Below are positions 43,658-51,605 of a DNA stretch of 64,000 bases, one piece after another (position 1 is the first letter of the stretch; the number at the start of each line of letters is the position of its first letter). A program made the position numbers and the translations under genes. Source of the stretch: CAVVNN01 sp963838035 (GTDB taxonomy: Bacteria; Actinomycetota; Thermoleophilia; Solirubrobacterales; 70-9); assembly GCA_963838035.1 (NCBI GenBank), contig CAWIPM010000001.1:62001-126000 (forward strand), read 5' to 3'. The notes under the pieces are model-generated. The model saw nothing but the letters and a program-made list of their open reading frames with translations. It did not search any database and was not told the DNA's origin.

Positions 43658-44647
43658 ATGAGCCCCGGGGCCGAGGCCCAGATCGCGATCGAGGTCCACC
43701 TCGACGCCGACGCCGCGGCGGCGATGGCGCGTGACGTGCGCGCCGGCCTCGCCGCCGATCCGAAGGAGCTGGCGCCGAAGTACTTCTACGACGAGCGCGG
43801 CTCACAGCTCTTTGAGCGGATCACCGAGCTGCCCGAGTACTACCCAACCCGGGCCGAGCGCTCGATCCTCGCCGAGCGCTCCGCCGAGATCCTCGTCGCC
43901 GCCGGCTCCCCGAGCACCCTTGTCGAGCTCGGATCCGGCTCGGCGGCGAAGACGCGCCACCTGCTCAGCGCGATGCGCGACGCCGGTTGCCTCGAGACCT
44001 ACATCCCGGTGGACATCTCCGAGGAGATCACTCACGAGACTGCTGAGCGCCTGGTCCGCGAGTACCCGGGCCTCGCCGTGCGCGGCCTCGTCTGCGACTT
44101 CGAGCATGATCTGGAGCGAGTCCCAAACGGAGGTGGGAGCCGCCTCTTCGCCTTCCTTGGCGGGACGATCGGCAACCTCTACCCGGATGCCCGCCGCGAG
44201 TTCCTCACCAGGCTGGCCGCCCTGCTCGGCCGCGGCGACCGGCTTCTGCTCGGCACCGACCTGGTCAAGGAGCCGGTCCGGCTGGAGGCGGCCTACGACG
44301 ACTCGCTGGGCGTCACCGCGGAATTCAACAAGAACGTTCTCCGCGTCCTCAACCGGGAGCTCGACGCCGATTTCGACCTCACCGCCTTCGAGCACGTCGC
44401 ACGCTACGACGGCGAGGAGGCGCGCATGGACATCCGCCTGCGCTCGCTCGCCGACCAGACCGTTCTCCTCGAGGGCCTTGACCTGGAGGTGAGCTTCGCC
44501 GCCGGCGAGGAGATGCGCACCGAGATCTCCTCCAAGTTCACCCGCGAGCGCCTCGAGCGTGTCTACACCGAGGCCGGATTGGAGATGAGCGGTTGGTTCA
44601 CCGATCCCAACGGCGACTACGCGCTGAGCCTCGCTCAGGTCAGCTGA
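43658..44647 (+). CDS. egtD: L-histidine N-alpha-methyltransferase EgtD
   Basis: A 329-residue S-adenosylmethionine-dependent enzyme that trimethylates histidine to hercynine. Motifs are ELAPKYFYDERGSQLFERIT near 33-52, ERSILAERSAEI, the methyltransferase motif LVELGSGSAAKTRHLLSA, and FLGGTIGNLYPDARREF. It begins 64 bp after egtB and is likely in the same operon. Neither egtA nor egtC is nearby. Confidence 0.92.
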   Translation: MSPGAEAQIAIEVHLDADAAAAMARDVRAGLAADPKELAPKYFYDERGSQLFERITELPEYYPTRAERSILAERSAEILVAAGSPSTLVELGSGSAAKTRHLLSAMRDAGCLETYIPVDISEEITHETAERLVREYPGLAVRGLVCDFEHDLERVPNGGGSRLFAFLGGTIGNLYPDARREFLTRLAALLGRGDRLLLGTDLVKEPVRLEAAYDDSLGVTAEFNKNVLRVLNRELDADFDLTAFEHVARYDGEEARMDIRLRSLADQTVLLEGLDLEVSFAAGEEMRTEISSKFTRERLERVYTEAGLEMSGWFTDPNGDYALSLAQVS

Positions 44648-44681
44648 TATGGACGCCCATTTGTCAAGTCCCCAACCACCA

Positions 44682-44710
44682 AAGGCCCGCTGAGAGCGGG
44701 CCTTCTTCTT
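44682..44710 (+). terminator. Rho-independent terminator after egtD
   Basis: AAGGCCCGCT (44682-44691), loop GAG, and AGCGGGCCTT (44695-44704) form a perfect 10-bp stem followed by CTTCTT. It lies 35 bp after the egtD stop. Confidence 0.8.
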
Positions 44711-44754
44711 GGCCCAGGAGGCGGCGGTCGGCCTGGTGCGCGACTCGCGGTCAG

Positions 44755-46070
44755 GCTGATATGCGCGGGTTGGCTACCGCAGGACCGGGTTTCGTCAGAG
44801 CGCCCGCCGTCTAGAATCGAGCGTCGCCGCAGGGCGGCTGCTCATAGCTGAATCGCGGATGCGCTGCGCGAGGGACCGAGCTCCGCCGCCTCCTGGGCCA
44901 AGCAGTGCTTGGTGGTCTCAGTTGGCGGTCGACACCGCCCAGCAGAAGCCGGCCAGCTCCCTGGCAACGGCGACCGCGCAGAGGGTGCGGCGCTTGCCGC
45001 GCTCGGCATCGAGGCGCACCCAGCTGCGGTGCAGGCGCTGCTGGGCCTTCCAGGAGATCGCGCAGACCGCCTGGGGCTGTCCCTCCTGGCGGCGTCGGAG
45101 CTCGCGGCCTTTGCGCGGCGCGCGGCGGTAGTGCCAGGCGGCCTCGACCAAGAGGCGGCGGGCGTGGCGGGAGCCCGACTTGGTGATCGAGCCCTGCCGG
45201 CGCTTCTCGCCCGTCGTGTTCTCCGAGGGCACCAGGCCGAGGTAGCTCATCAGCTGCGCGGGGCGCTGGAAGCGCTTGAAGTCGCCGACCTCCGCGCAGA
45301 GTCCGAGGGCGGAGAGGGTGTCGATGCCGCGCAGGCAACGCAGGCGAGCGACCGTCTGCTTCCAGGGGGATCCCTCGACGAGGGAGGCCATCTGGGACTC
45401 GAGGCTCTCGCGGCGCACCAGCAGGGAGTCGATCGCGCCGATCCCGTCGAGCAGGACCGACTGCGCCACCGGCTCGGGCAGCTCGACCCGGCCCAGCCAA
45501 TCGAGGTGGCGCTGGGTCCAGTTGTTGCCATCGAAGCGAAGGTCGTGGCGCAGCAGCAGCTTGCCGACGCGGTGGCGAGCCCGCATCAGATCGCCGCGGA
45601 CGTCCTCGCGCGCCCTCACCAGGTCGCGCATCGCCTCTTCGCCTGGCGTCGGCACCCGCACCGCGTGCAGGCCGCCGATCATCAGCAGGCGCACCAGCCG
45701 CTCGGCGTCGCGGCGGTCGGTCTTGACCCGATCCTGAGTAGGCCGCTCGATCTTGCCCGGGGCGGCCACCGTGCAGTCGATGCCCCTCGCCGCAAGTTCC
45801 CGCGCCAGCCCGAAGCCGGTCGGCCCGGCCTCATAGGCGACCCGCACCGGCGCCGGCAGTCCGGCGCAGAACCCCGCGACCTGCTCGGTGGCGCCGCCCA
45901 TCCTCCGCACCGCCAGCTCGCCCGACTCCGAGTCGGCGAGGGCCGCGACGACCTTCGCGGCGTGAACATCGAGACCCACCCACGTCCTAACCTGAGCCAT
46001 GTCGGCACCCCCATGATTGCGGTCCTCGCCGAGGCCATTCCTCGGCGACAAACCCGCGCATCTCATGCGC
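44755..46070 (-). mobile_element. IS110-family insertion sequence (IS1111-like), boundaries approximate
   Basis: A transposase gene (44918-46000) is enclosed by an 11-bp inverted pair, ATGCGCGGGTT (44761-44771) and AACCCGCGCAT (46051-46061). Subterminal inverted repeats of this size are typical of the IS1111 subgroup, whereas true IS110s lack them. That subgroup carries its guide RNA between the transposase stop and the end, which would place it at about 44772-44917. The element sits between egtD's terminator and an F420-type oxidoreductase and has not interrupted either gene. Exact ends cannot be fixed without an empty site. Confidence 0.6.
44918..46000 (-). CDS. IS110-family transposase
   Basis: A 360-residue DEDD transposase. 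The N-terminal RuvC-like domain begins TWVGLDVHAAKVVAALAD (first Asp), continues with YEAGPTGFGLARELAARG and has KTDRRDAERLVRLL (later Asp residues). The C-terminal Tnp_20 domain has RCLRGIDTLSALGLCAEVGD, FKRFQRPAQLMSYLGLVPSE and SITKSGSRHARRLLVEAAW with the catalytic Ser. ATG 46000 is preferred over upstream codons because it starts MAQVRTWVG, as in the family. It looks intact and potentially active. Confidence 0.92.
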   Translation of the reverse strand: MAQVRTWVGLDVHAAKVVAALADSESGELAVRRMGGATEQVAGFCAGLPAPVRVAYEAGPTGFGLARELAARGIDCTVAAPGKIERPTQDRVKTDRRDAERLVRLLMIGGLHAVRVPTPGEEAMRDLVRAREDVRGDLMRARHRVGKLLLRHDLRFDGNNWTQRHLDWLGRVELPEPVAQSVLLDGIGAIDSLLVRRESLESQMASLVEGSPWKQTVARLRCLRGIDTLSALGLCAEVGDFKRFQRPAQLMSYLGLVPSENTTGEKRRQGSITKSGSRHARRLLVEAAWHYRRAPRKGRELRRRQEGQPQAVCAISWKAQQRLHRSWVRLDAERGKRRTLCAVAVARELAGFCWAVSTAN

Positions 46071-46080
46071 GGGTGCCGAC
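46001..46080 (-). other. Structured RNA element immediately before the transposase start
   Basis: On the minus strand GTCGGCACCC (46080-46071) can pair with GGGTGCCGAC (46010-46001), enclosing two hairpins: GCGCAT-GAG-ATGCGC (46059-46067 region) and GCCGAGG-AATGG-CCTCGGC (46047-46029 region). The resulting three-way junction ends exactly at the transposase ATG. It could be a translational control leader or part of the element's guide-RNA region. Confidence 0.5.
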
Positions 46081-46111
46081 CTTCACACCGGCGTCGGATT
46101 AACCCAGGCGC

Positions 46112-47062
46112 TCAGGTGGGCGGTCCATAGGGTCTAGGCGCCAGCGCCGCGATCAGCTCGCCGAGTTTGTCCGGCGTTGTGATCGGTGTGAGGATGGGGA
46201 GGGTGATGCCGCCCTCGACGAAGGCCGCGATCCGCTCCTTCATCTGCTCGGGGGGCCCGAATACGAACATCTCCTCGATCAGCCCCCATGGAGCCAGCGC
46301 CGCGGCGCCCTGGCGGTCGCCTGACTCCCAGGCGGCGACCATCGCGTCGATCTCGTCGCCGTAGCCCAGCCAGCGGTAGAACGCTGCATATACGGGGACG
46401 GTGATGTAGGAGGAGAACATGAAGCGGGCGAGCGGCTCGACCGCCTCGCGTTCCCCGGGTAGGCAGAAGAAGCGGCAGAGCAGCTCGAAGCCTTCCGGCG
46501 CTCCCTCGAGCTGCGCCGTCACCTTGGGCAGCCCGCTCAGCGGCAGGAAGTTGGTGAAGGCGCCGTCGGCCTGCTCGACTGCGAGGTCGAGCATCTTCCC
46601 GCGCAGAGCCGCCAGCACGATCGGCACCCGCTGGGCAGGCGCCGTCTCAAGCTTGAAGCCGGTCGCGGTCCGCTCGCCGTCGAGGGCGGTGCGGAGGAAG
46701 TCGAGCGTCTCCCGGACCCTGCTCAGAGGACGCTCGAAGGGAATCCCGTTCCAGCCTTCGACGATCCGGTCCGATGAGGAGCCGATCCCGAGCACGAACC
46801 TCCCTCGGGAGCCGTCGGCGAGCGCCGCCGCCTCTTGCGCCAGAAGCGCCGGCCCCCGCTGGAAGACCCCGACGATCCCGGTTCCAAGGCGAGCCCGCTC
46901 GGTCCAGGCAGCGCTCAGCGCAAGCGGCGTGAACCCGTCCGGCCCGTTGGTCTCGCCGCTCCAGAGGTCGGTGTAGCCGGCCTCCTCGGCCTGCCTGACC
47001 AAATCCTCGTGGTCGGCGAGCGGCGTGCCTGGCAGTGGCAGCGTCAATCCCCAGCGCCTCAT
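46112..47062 (-). CDS. LLM-class F420-dependent oxidoreductase, second copy
   Basis: A 316-residue luciferase-like protein distinct from the one at 37436. It begins RWGLTLPLPGTPLADHEDLV and has RQAEEAGYTDLWSGETNGPD, RLGTGIVGVFQRGPALLAQEAAALAD and GRFVLGIGSSSDRIVEGWNG. The pattern fits the TIGR03620-like group of F420 enzymes. TAGGGT (minus strand, 47071-47076) is 8 nt before the ATG and abuts the promoter of glpX. Confidence 0.85.
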   Translation of the reverse strand: MRRWGLTLPLPGTPLADHEDLVRQAEEAGYTDLWSGETNGPDGFTPLALSAAWTERARLGTGIVGVFQRGPALLAQEAAALADGSRGRFVLGIGSSSDRIVEGWNGIPFERPLSRVRETLDFLRTALDGERTATGFKLETAPAQRVPIVLAALRGKMLDLAVEQADGAFTNFLPLSGLPKVTAQLEGAPEGFELLCRFFCLPGEREAVEPLARFMFSSYITVPVYAAFYRWLGYGDEIDAMVAAWESGDRQGAAALAPWGLIEEMFVFGPPEQMKERIAAFVEGGITLPILTPITTPDKLGELIAALAPRPYGPPT

Positions 47063-47070
47063 CCCGCGCG

Positions 47071-47082
47071 ACCCTATAGCCT
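47071..47082. promoter_or_regulatory. Back-to-back divergent -10 elements
   Basis: ACCCTA-TAGCCT reads as TAGGGT on the minus strand (8 nt from the oxidoreductase ATG) and TAGCCT on the plus strand (9 nt from the glpX ATG), with no base between them. Two polymerases could not occupy both at once. Confidence 0.5.
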
Positions 47083-47091
47083 CCGACGCCG

Positions 47092-48082
47092 ATGGAGGGG
47101 ACCAAGCCCGACCGCAACCTGGCGCTGGAGCTGGTGCGTGTTACCGAGGCGGCGGCACTGGCCTCCGCTCGCTGGGTCGGGCGAGGCGACAAGATCGCCG
47201 CCGACCAGGCCGCCGTCGACGCGATGCGCTACGTCCTCGACTCGGTCTCGATGGACGGGGATCGTCGTGATCGGCGAGGGCGAGAAGGACGAGGCGCCGA
47301 TGCTCTACAACGGCGAGCAGATCGGCGACGGCAGCCCGCCGGTAGTCGACATCGCCGTCGATCCGCTCGAGGGGACGCGCCTCTGTGCCCTCGGCATGCC
47401 CAGCGCGCTCGCCGTGATCGCGCTCGCCGAGCGCGGCACGATGTTCGACCCCGGCCCCTGCGTCTACATGGAGAAGATGGCCGGGGGCGAGGAGATCGCC
47501 GACCTGCTCGACCTCGACCGCCCGCTGCCGGAGACGCTGAAGCTGATCGCCGAGCGCAAGGGCGGCGCCATCGGCGACGTCACCGTGGTCATGCTCGACC
47601 GCCATCGCCACGAGGAGGCGATGCGCGAGGTGCGCGAGGCGGGTGCCCGCATCCGCCTGATCACCGACGGCGACGTCTCCGCTGCCCTGCTCGCGGTCAG
47701 CGATCGCTCCCCGGTCGATCTGCTCTGGGGCATCGGCGGCACCCCCGAGGGCGTGATCTCGGCGGCGGCGCTGAAGTCGATGGGCGGCGAGCTGCTCGGC
47801 CGCCTCTGGCCCCGCGATGACGGCGAGCGCCGGGCGGCGGTCGACGCCGGCTACGACCTCGATCGCATTCTCACCGTCGAGGACCTCTGCTCGGGCGAGG
47901 ACGTCTTCTTCTCCGCCACCGGCGTCACCGACGGCGACGTGCTCCAGGGCGTCCGCTACCGCGGGCCCGGGGCGACCACCGAATCCCTCGTGATGCGCTC
48001 GCGCTCGGGCACGGTCCGCCGCGTCCAGGCCCGCCACGATCGCGCCAAGCTGCGCGCGATCATCGGCGAGCAATACGGCTGA
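47092..48082 (+). CDS. glpX: Class II fructose-1,6-bisphosphatase (GlpX), frameshifted in this sequence
   Basis: The protein begins MEGTKPDRNLALELVRVTEA and has GRGDKIAADQAAVDAMR, then must change frame at the G-run 47257-47260. After the shift IVVIGEGEKDEAPMLYNGE, IAVDPLEGTRLCA and ITDGDVSAALLAV follow to the stop. Removing one G gives an intact protein of about 329 residues with the full lithium-sensitive phosphatase motifs. The enzyme dephosphorylates fructose-1,6-bisphosphate in gluconeogenesis. A sequencing error is the simplest explanation, because this is usually the only FBPase in actinobacteria. Confidence 0.85.
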
Positions 48083-48153
48083 GGCCGCTCCAGACCTTCG
48101 CGTCTCGAGGTCTTCGGTCGGCTCCTTAGGGTCACGCACTGGCGTGCGCACCC

Positions 48154-49058
48154 TCAGTCGCACTCCCTGCATCCCCCGACCTGCTCGGTTTCCGCAGCCT
48201 CCTTGCTCGTATAGGGCATCTCGCCGGTGTCGTGCAGCTCGTAGCGCAGCGAGTTGATCACCGCGCCGGACAGCAGCGCCAGGCTGAGAACGTAGAACCA
48301 GAGCAGGGCGATGAGGATGAAGCCGAGGGTCGAGCCGAGGCGCGAGAGGCTGGAGACATTGTCGAGGTAGATCGGGAAGAGCCAGTTGGCGAGGCCCGCG
48401 GTGACCGTGACGAAGGCCGCGCCCGGCCAGACCGCCCGCCACGGCATGTGCCCTTTCGGCACCGCCCAGAAGATCACGCAGCAGATCAGGAAGGTGATCA
48501 GAAGGGCGGCGCCGAGCAGCAGGGCGGTGTCGATCGCCTTGAAGTGCGAGAGCCCGAAGGGCAGCCGGTCGGTGCTGGAGACGACGGCGCTCTCGAAGGC
48601 CGGCAGGAAGATGCTGGCGGCGATGAAGAGGACGACGACGACGAGCATCATGAACGAGAAGCGCTTCTGCTCGACCCAGCCGCGGCACTCGACGTGGTAG
48701 ATGCGACAGAAGGCGGTGTCCATCGCTCCCCAGAAGGAGGCGCCGATCCACAGCGAGCCGAGCGAAGGCGGCGATCCCGAACGTCGTCGAGTTGCTCTCG
48801 ATCCGATTGAGGGCGTCGGTCAGGGTGCCCTGCTCGACGTTGGGGAAGAGCCGCTGGAGGTCGCCCAGGACGCTGGCTCTCGACACCGCCGATCTTCAGA
48901 ACCTGGCCGAAGATGAAGAGGACGAGCAGAGCGAAGGGGAACACCGCCAGCATCAGGTTGTAGGCGACCATCGCCGAGAGCCCGGTGACGTTCTCGAGGT
49001 ACGCGCGCTGCCAGAAGGCGCGCAGCCAGGGGCGGGGATGTCGGGTCGAGTTGGGCAT
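48154..49058 (-). CDS. YihY/BrkB-family membrane protein, two frameshifts in this sequence
   Basis: Three frames join to a single YihY-like protein: PNSTRHPRPWLRAFWQRAYL with SAMVAYNLMLAVFPFALLVL; then from about 48893 SRASVLGDLQRLFPNVEQGT; then from about 48760 SLWIGASFWGAMDTAFCRIY with the rest in one frame to 48154. All conserved blocks of the family are present, including six hydrophobic segments and RSFW-like CRGWVEQKRFSF. The family was once called ribonuclease BN, but is now viewed as membrane proteins of unclear role. Single-base errors are likely. Confidence 0.72.
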
Positions 49059-49229
49059 TGACTTCACAAACTGAAGCGACTACCATGCGAACAGACGTTT
49101 GAGGACCAGCCCGTCTGGGCAATCGCAGCAGCTCTTCGCGGGCCAGTCTGGTCCGCTTTTCGGCCGCGACGGCGGTCTCTTTCATGCCAGGACTAAACCA
49201 TCTAGCGCAAGGGAACGAGTAGACACAGG

Positions 49230-50336
49230 ATGCTGGTAGCTGAGCTTCAAGAGCTGGAGGAGGTCAAAGGCCTGATCACGCGAGGGCAGCAGCTCGGCGT
49301 GCTGACTTTCGGCGACATCGCCTCGGCGGTCTCGGAGGTCGACCTGGACGAGTCCGACGTCGAGGACCTCTACGGGCACCTCGAGAAGTCGGGGATCGAG
49401 CTGGTCGAGGACATGGACCCGGCCCAGAAAGCGGCCGCGGACGCGATGCCGGCCGACACCGGCAAAAAAGGGCGGCGCCGCCAGAAACAGGCGCTCGACC
49501 TGAAACCGGACATGACCACCGACTCCCTGCAGCTGTTCCTCAAGGACATCGGCAAAGTCCGCCTCTTGACCGCCCAGGAGGAGGTCGAACTCGCCAAACG
49601 GATCGAGCGCGGCGACCTCGACGCGAAGCAAAAAATGGTCGAGTCCAATCTGCGCCTGGTCGTCTCGATCGCCAAGAACTACCGCAACCAGGGCCTGCCG
49701 TTCCTCGACCTGATTCAGGAGGGGACGCTGGGACTGGTCCGCGCGGCAGAGAAGTTCGACTACCGCAAGGGGTTCAAGTTCTCCACCTACGCGACCTGGT
49801 GGATCCGCCAGGCGATCGCCCGCGCGCTTGCCGACAAGGCGCGCACGATCCGCATCCCGGTCCACGTGGTCGAGAAGCTGAACAAGATCGGTCGCGCCGA
49901 GCGCAAGCTCGTCACCGAGCTGGGCCGCGAGCCGACCCCGGAGGAGATCGCCGAGGTGACCGGGATCGACCCCGAGGAGGTCGACTCGATCAAGCGCTCC
50001 GCACAGGCCCCGGTCTCGCTCGAGAAGCCGGTCGGCGACGAGGAGGAGTCCGAGTTCGGCCAGTTCATCGCCGACGAGAAGGCCGAGTCCCCGTTCGACC
50101 GGGCGGCCGACCTGCTCACCAAAGAGGCGCTGAAGGAGGCCCTGGAGAACCTCTCCTACCGCGAGCGCCGCGTGCTGGAACTTCGCTACGGCCTCGGCGG
50201 CGAGCACCCGCGGACGCTGGACGAGGTCGGCCGCACCTTCAACGTGACCCGCGAGCGGATCCGCCAGATCGAGAACCAGAGCCTGAAAAAGCTGCAGAGC
50301 CTGGGCGAGGCCCAGAAGCTGCGCGAGATCGCCTAG
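49230..50336 (+). CDS. rpoD: Primary RNA polymerase sigma factor (RpoD/SigA)
   Basis: A 368-residue sigma-70. Region 1.1 is acidic and reduced (ITRGQQLGVLTFGDIASAVS), followed by region 1.2 TDSLQLFLKDIGKVRLLTAQ, region 2 with NLRLVVSIAKNYRNQGLPFLDLIQEG and FSTYATWWIRQAI, region 3 GREPTPEEIAEVTG, and region 4 LDEVGRTFNVTRERIRQIEN. All residues for -10 and -35 recognition are intact. It would read the TANNNT elements seen across this window. Confidence 0.94.
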   Translation: MLVAELQELEEVKGLITRGQQLGVLTFGDIASAVSEVDLDESDVEDLYGHLEKSGIELVEDMDPAQKAAADAMPADTGKKGRRRQKQALDLKPDMTTDSLQLFLKDIGKVRLLTAQEEVELAKRIERGDLDAKQKMVESNLRLVVSIAKNYRNQGLPFLDLIQEGTLGLVRAAEKFDYRKGFKFSTYATWWIRQAIARALADKARTIRIPVHVVEKLNKIGRAERKLVTELGREPTPEEIAEVTGIDPEEVDSIKRSAQAPVSLEKPVGDEEESEFGQFIADEKAESPFDRAADLLTKEALKEALENLSYRERRVLELRYGLGGEHPRTLDEVGRTFNVTRERIRQIENQSLKKLQSLGEAQKLREIA

Positions 50337-50359
50337 GCACCACGGCTAAGGAGTTCGAG

Positions 50360-50385
50360 CATCCCGGCCGATACAGGTCGGGATG
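50360..50385 (+). promoter_or_regulatory. Hairpin covering the start codon of the PilT-like gene
   Basis: CATCCCG (50360-50366) pairs with CGGGATG (50379-50385) across a 12-nt loop, and the last three bases are the ATG. Translation could be limited by this fold. Arms of 7 bp can arise by chance in GC-rich DNA. Confidence 0.3.
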
Positions 50386-51498
50386 TTCGACATCGACACA
50401 GCGCTGCGCACGCTCGTCGAGCGGGAAGGGTCGGATCTCCACGTCAAGGTCGCCGCGCCGCCGATCGTCCGCCTGCACGGCGAGCTGGCGCACCTCGAGG
50501 GCTATCAGCCCCTCTGCGCCGAAGACACCGAGAAGGCCTTCCACGACATCGCCGAGGTCCGCTCGCTGACCGAATTCGAGGAGGACGGCGAGGCCGACTT
50601 CTCCTACGCGATCCCCGGCCTCGCCCGCTTCCGCGTCAACACCTTCAAACAGCGCGGCTCGATCTCGATCGTCTGCCGCGCGATTCCCTTCGAGATCCGC
50701 TCGGTCGAGGAGCTGGGGCTGCCGCAGGTGGTCACCAGACTCGCCGAAGAGCAGCGGGGGATCATCCTCGTCACCGGCACCACCGGCTCGGGCAAGAGCA
50801 CGACGCTGGCGGCGATGATCGACCACATCAACCAGACCCGGGCGCAGCACATCGTCACGCTCGAGGACCCGATCGAGTACCTGCACGCCGACAAACGCTC
50901 GATCGTCAACCAGCGCGAAGTCGGCTCCGACACGCTAGAGCTTCGCCCGCGCGATGCGGCGGGTCCTGCGCCAGGACCCCGACGTGATCCTGATCGGCGA
51001 GATGCGCGACGAGGAGACGGTGCGCACCGCCCTCTCGGCGGCGGAGACCGGCCACCTCGTCCTCTCCACCGTCCACACCCTGGACGCGACCGAGACGATC
51101 AACCGCATCGTCGACTTCTTCCCCCCCACCTGCAACAGCAGGCGCGGGTGATGCTCGCCTCCACCCTGAAGGGCGCGATCGCCCAGCGCCTGGTGCCCGA
51201 CGTCACCGGCGACGGTCGGGTCGCCGCGGCCGAGGTGATGGTCGTCACCGGCCGCGTCCAGGATCTGATCCTCAACCCCGACGAAACCGGCAAGATCACC
51301 GAGGTCATCGGCGAGGGCGAGTACTACGGGATGTGCACCTTCGACCAGTCGCTGCTGCACTACGTGATGGAGGGCAAGGTCACCGAGGAGGTTGCGCTCG
51401 ACTACGCCTCCAGCCCGCACGACTTCAAACTGATGCTTTCCGCAGGTGGCCAGCGCGCCAGCGGCATCGAGCAGCTCGACGGGGAGCCGAGCGAGTAA
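50383..51498 (+). CDS. PilT/PilU-like type IV pilus ATPase, two compensating frameshifts
   Basis: A 371-residue frame beginning MFDIDTALRTLVEREGSDLH, with Walker A GTTGSGKST (132-140) and Asp box LEDPIEYLHADKRSIVNQREVGSDT. Just before 50941 an extra base shifts frame, and the correct reading RRVLRQDPDVILIGEMRDEE with GHLVLSTVHTLDATETINRI lies in another frame. A missing C in the run at 51121-51127 restores it (QARVMLASTLKGAIAQRLVP). The two cancel, so the native gene is intact. The lack of AIRNL suggests a PilU-like accessory role. Confidence 0.82.
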   Translation: MFDIDTALRTLVEREGSDLHVKVAAPPIVRLHGELAHLEGYQPLCAEDTEKAFHDIAEVRSLTEFEEDGEADFSYAIPGLARFRVNTFKQRGSISIVCRAIPFEIRSVEELGLPQVVTRLAEEQRGIILVTGTTGSGKSTTLAAMIDHINQTRAQHIVTLEDPIEYLHADKRSIVNQREVGSDTLELRPRDAAGPAPGPRRDPDRRDARRGDGAHRPLGGGDRPPRPLHRPHPGRDRDDQPHRRLLPPHLQQQARVMLASTLKGAIAQRLVPDVTGDGRVAAAEVMVVTGRVQDLILNPDETGKITEVIGEGEYYGMCTFDQSLLHYVMEGKVTEEVALDYASSPHDFKLMLSAGGQRASGIEQLDGEPSE

Positions 51499-51605
51499 CC
51501 GCGTTGCCCCGAGCGCCCGACCGAATCATTAGTACGAGCGTCCGTTGCCTGGCCAGCGGCTTTTCACGGCTCAAGCTCGGGCGTCCTGGGCCGATCAACC
51601 AGACG

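Noticed and set aside
44648..44690. GTCAAGTCC...ACCACCA resembling a tRNA 3' end before the terminator
   Set aside because: Only about 34 nt separate it from the egtD stop, too short for a tRNA, and no acceptor or anticodon arm can be drawn.
44909..46102. 397-codon plus-strand frame over the insertion sequence
   Set aside because: The minus-strand transposase has all catalytic motifs; the plus frame is its shadow.
48820..49185. Separate 121-codon minus-strand gene upstream of yihY
   Set aside because: Its downstream half is an out-of-frame reading of the yihY gene, and its upstream part is promoter-like noncoding DNA.
51499..51605. c-di-GMP riboswitch in the pilus cluster
   Set aside because: The conserved GEMM-type core and tetraloop receptor were not seen in this or the 53133-53214 gap.
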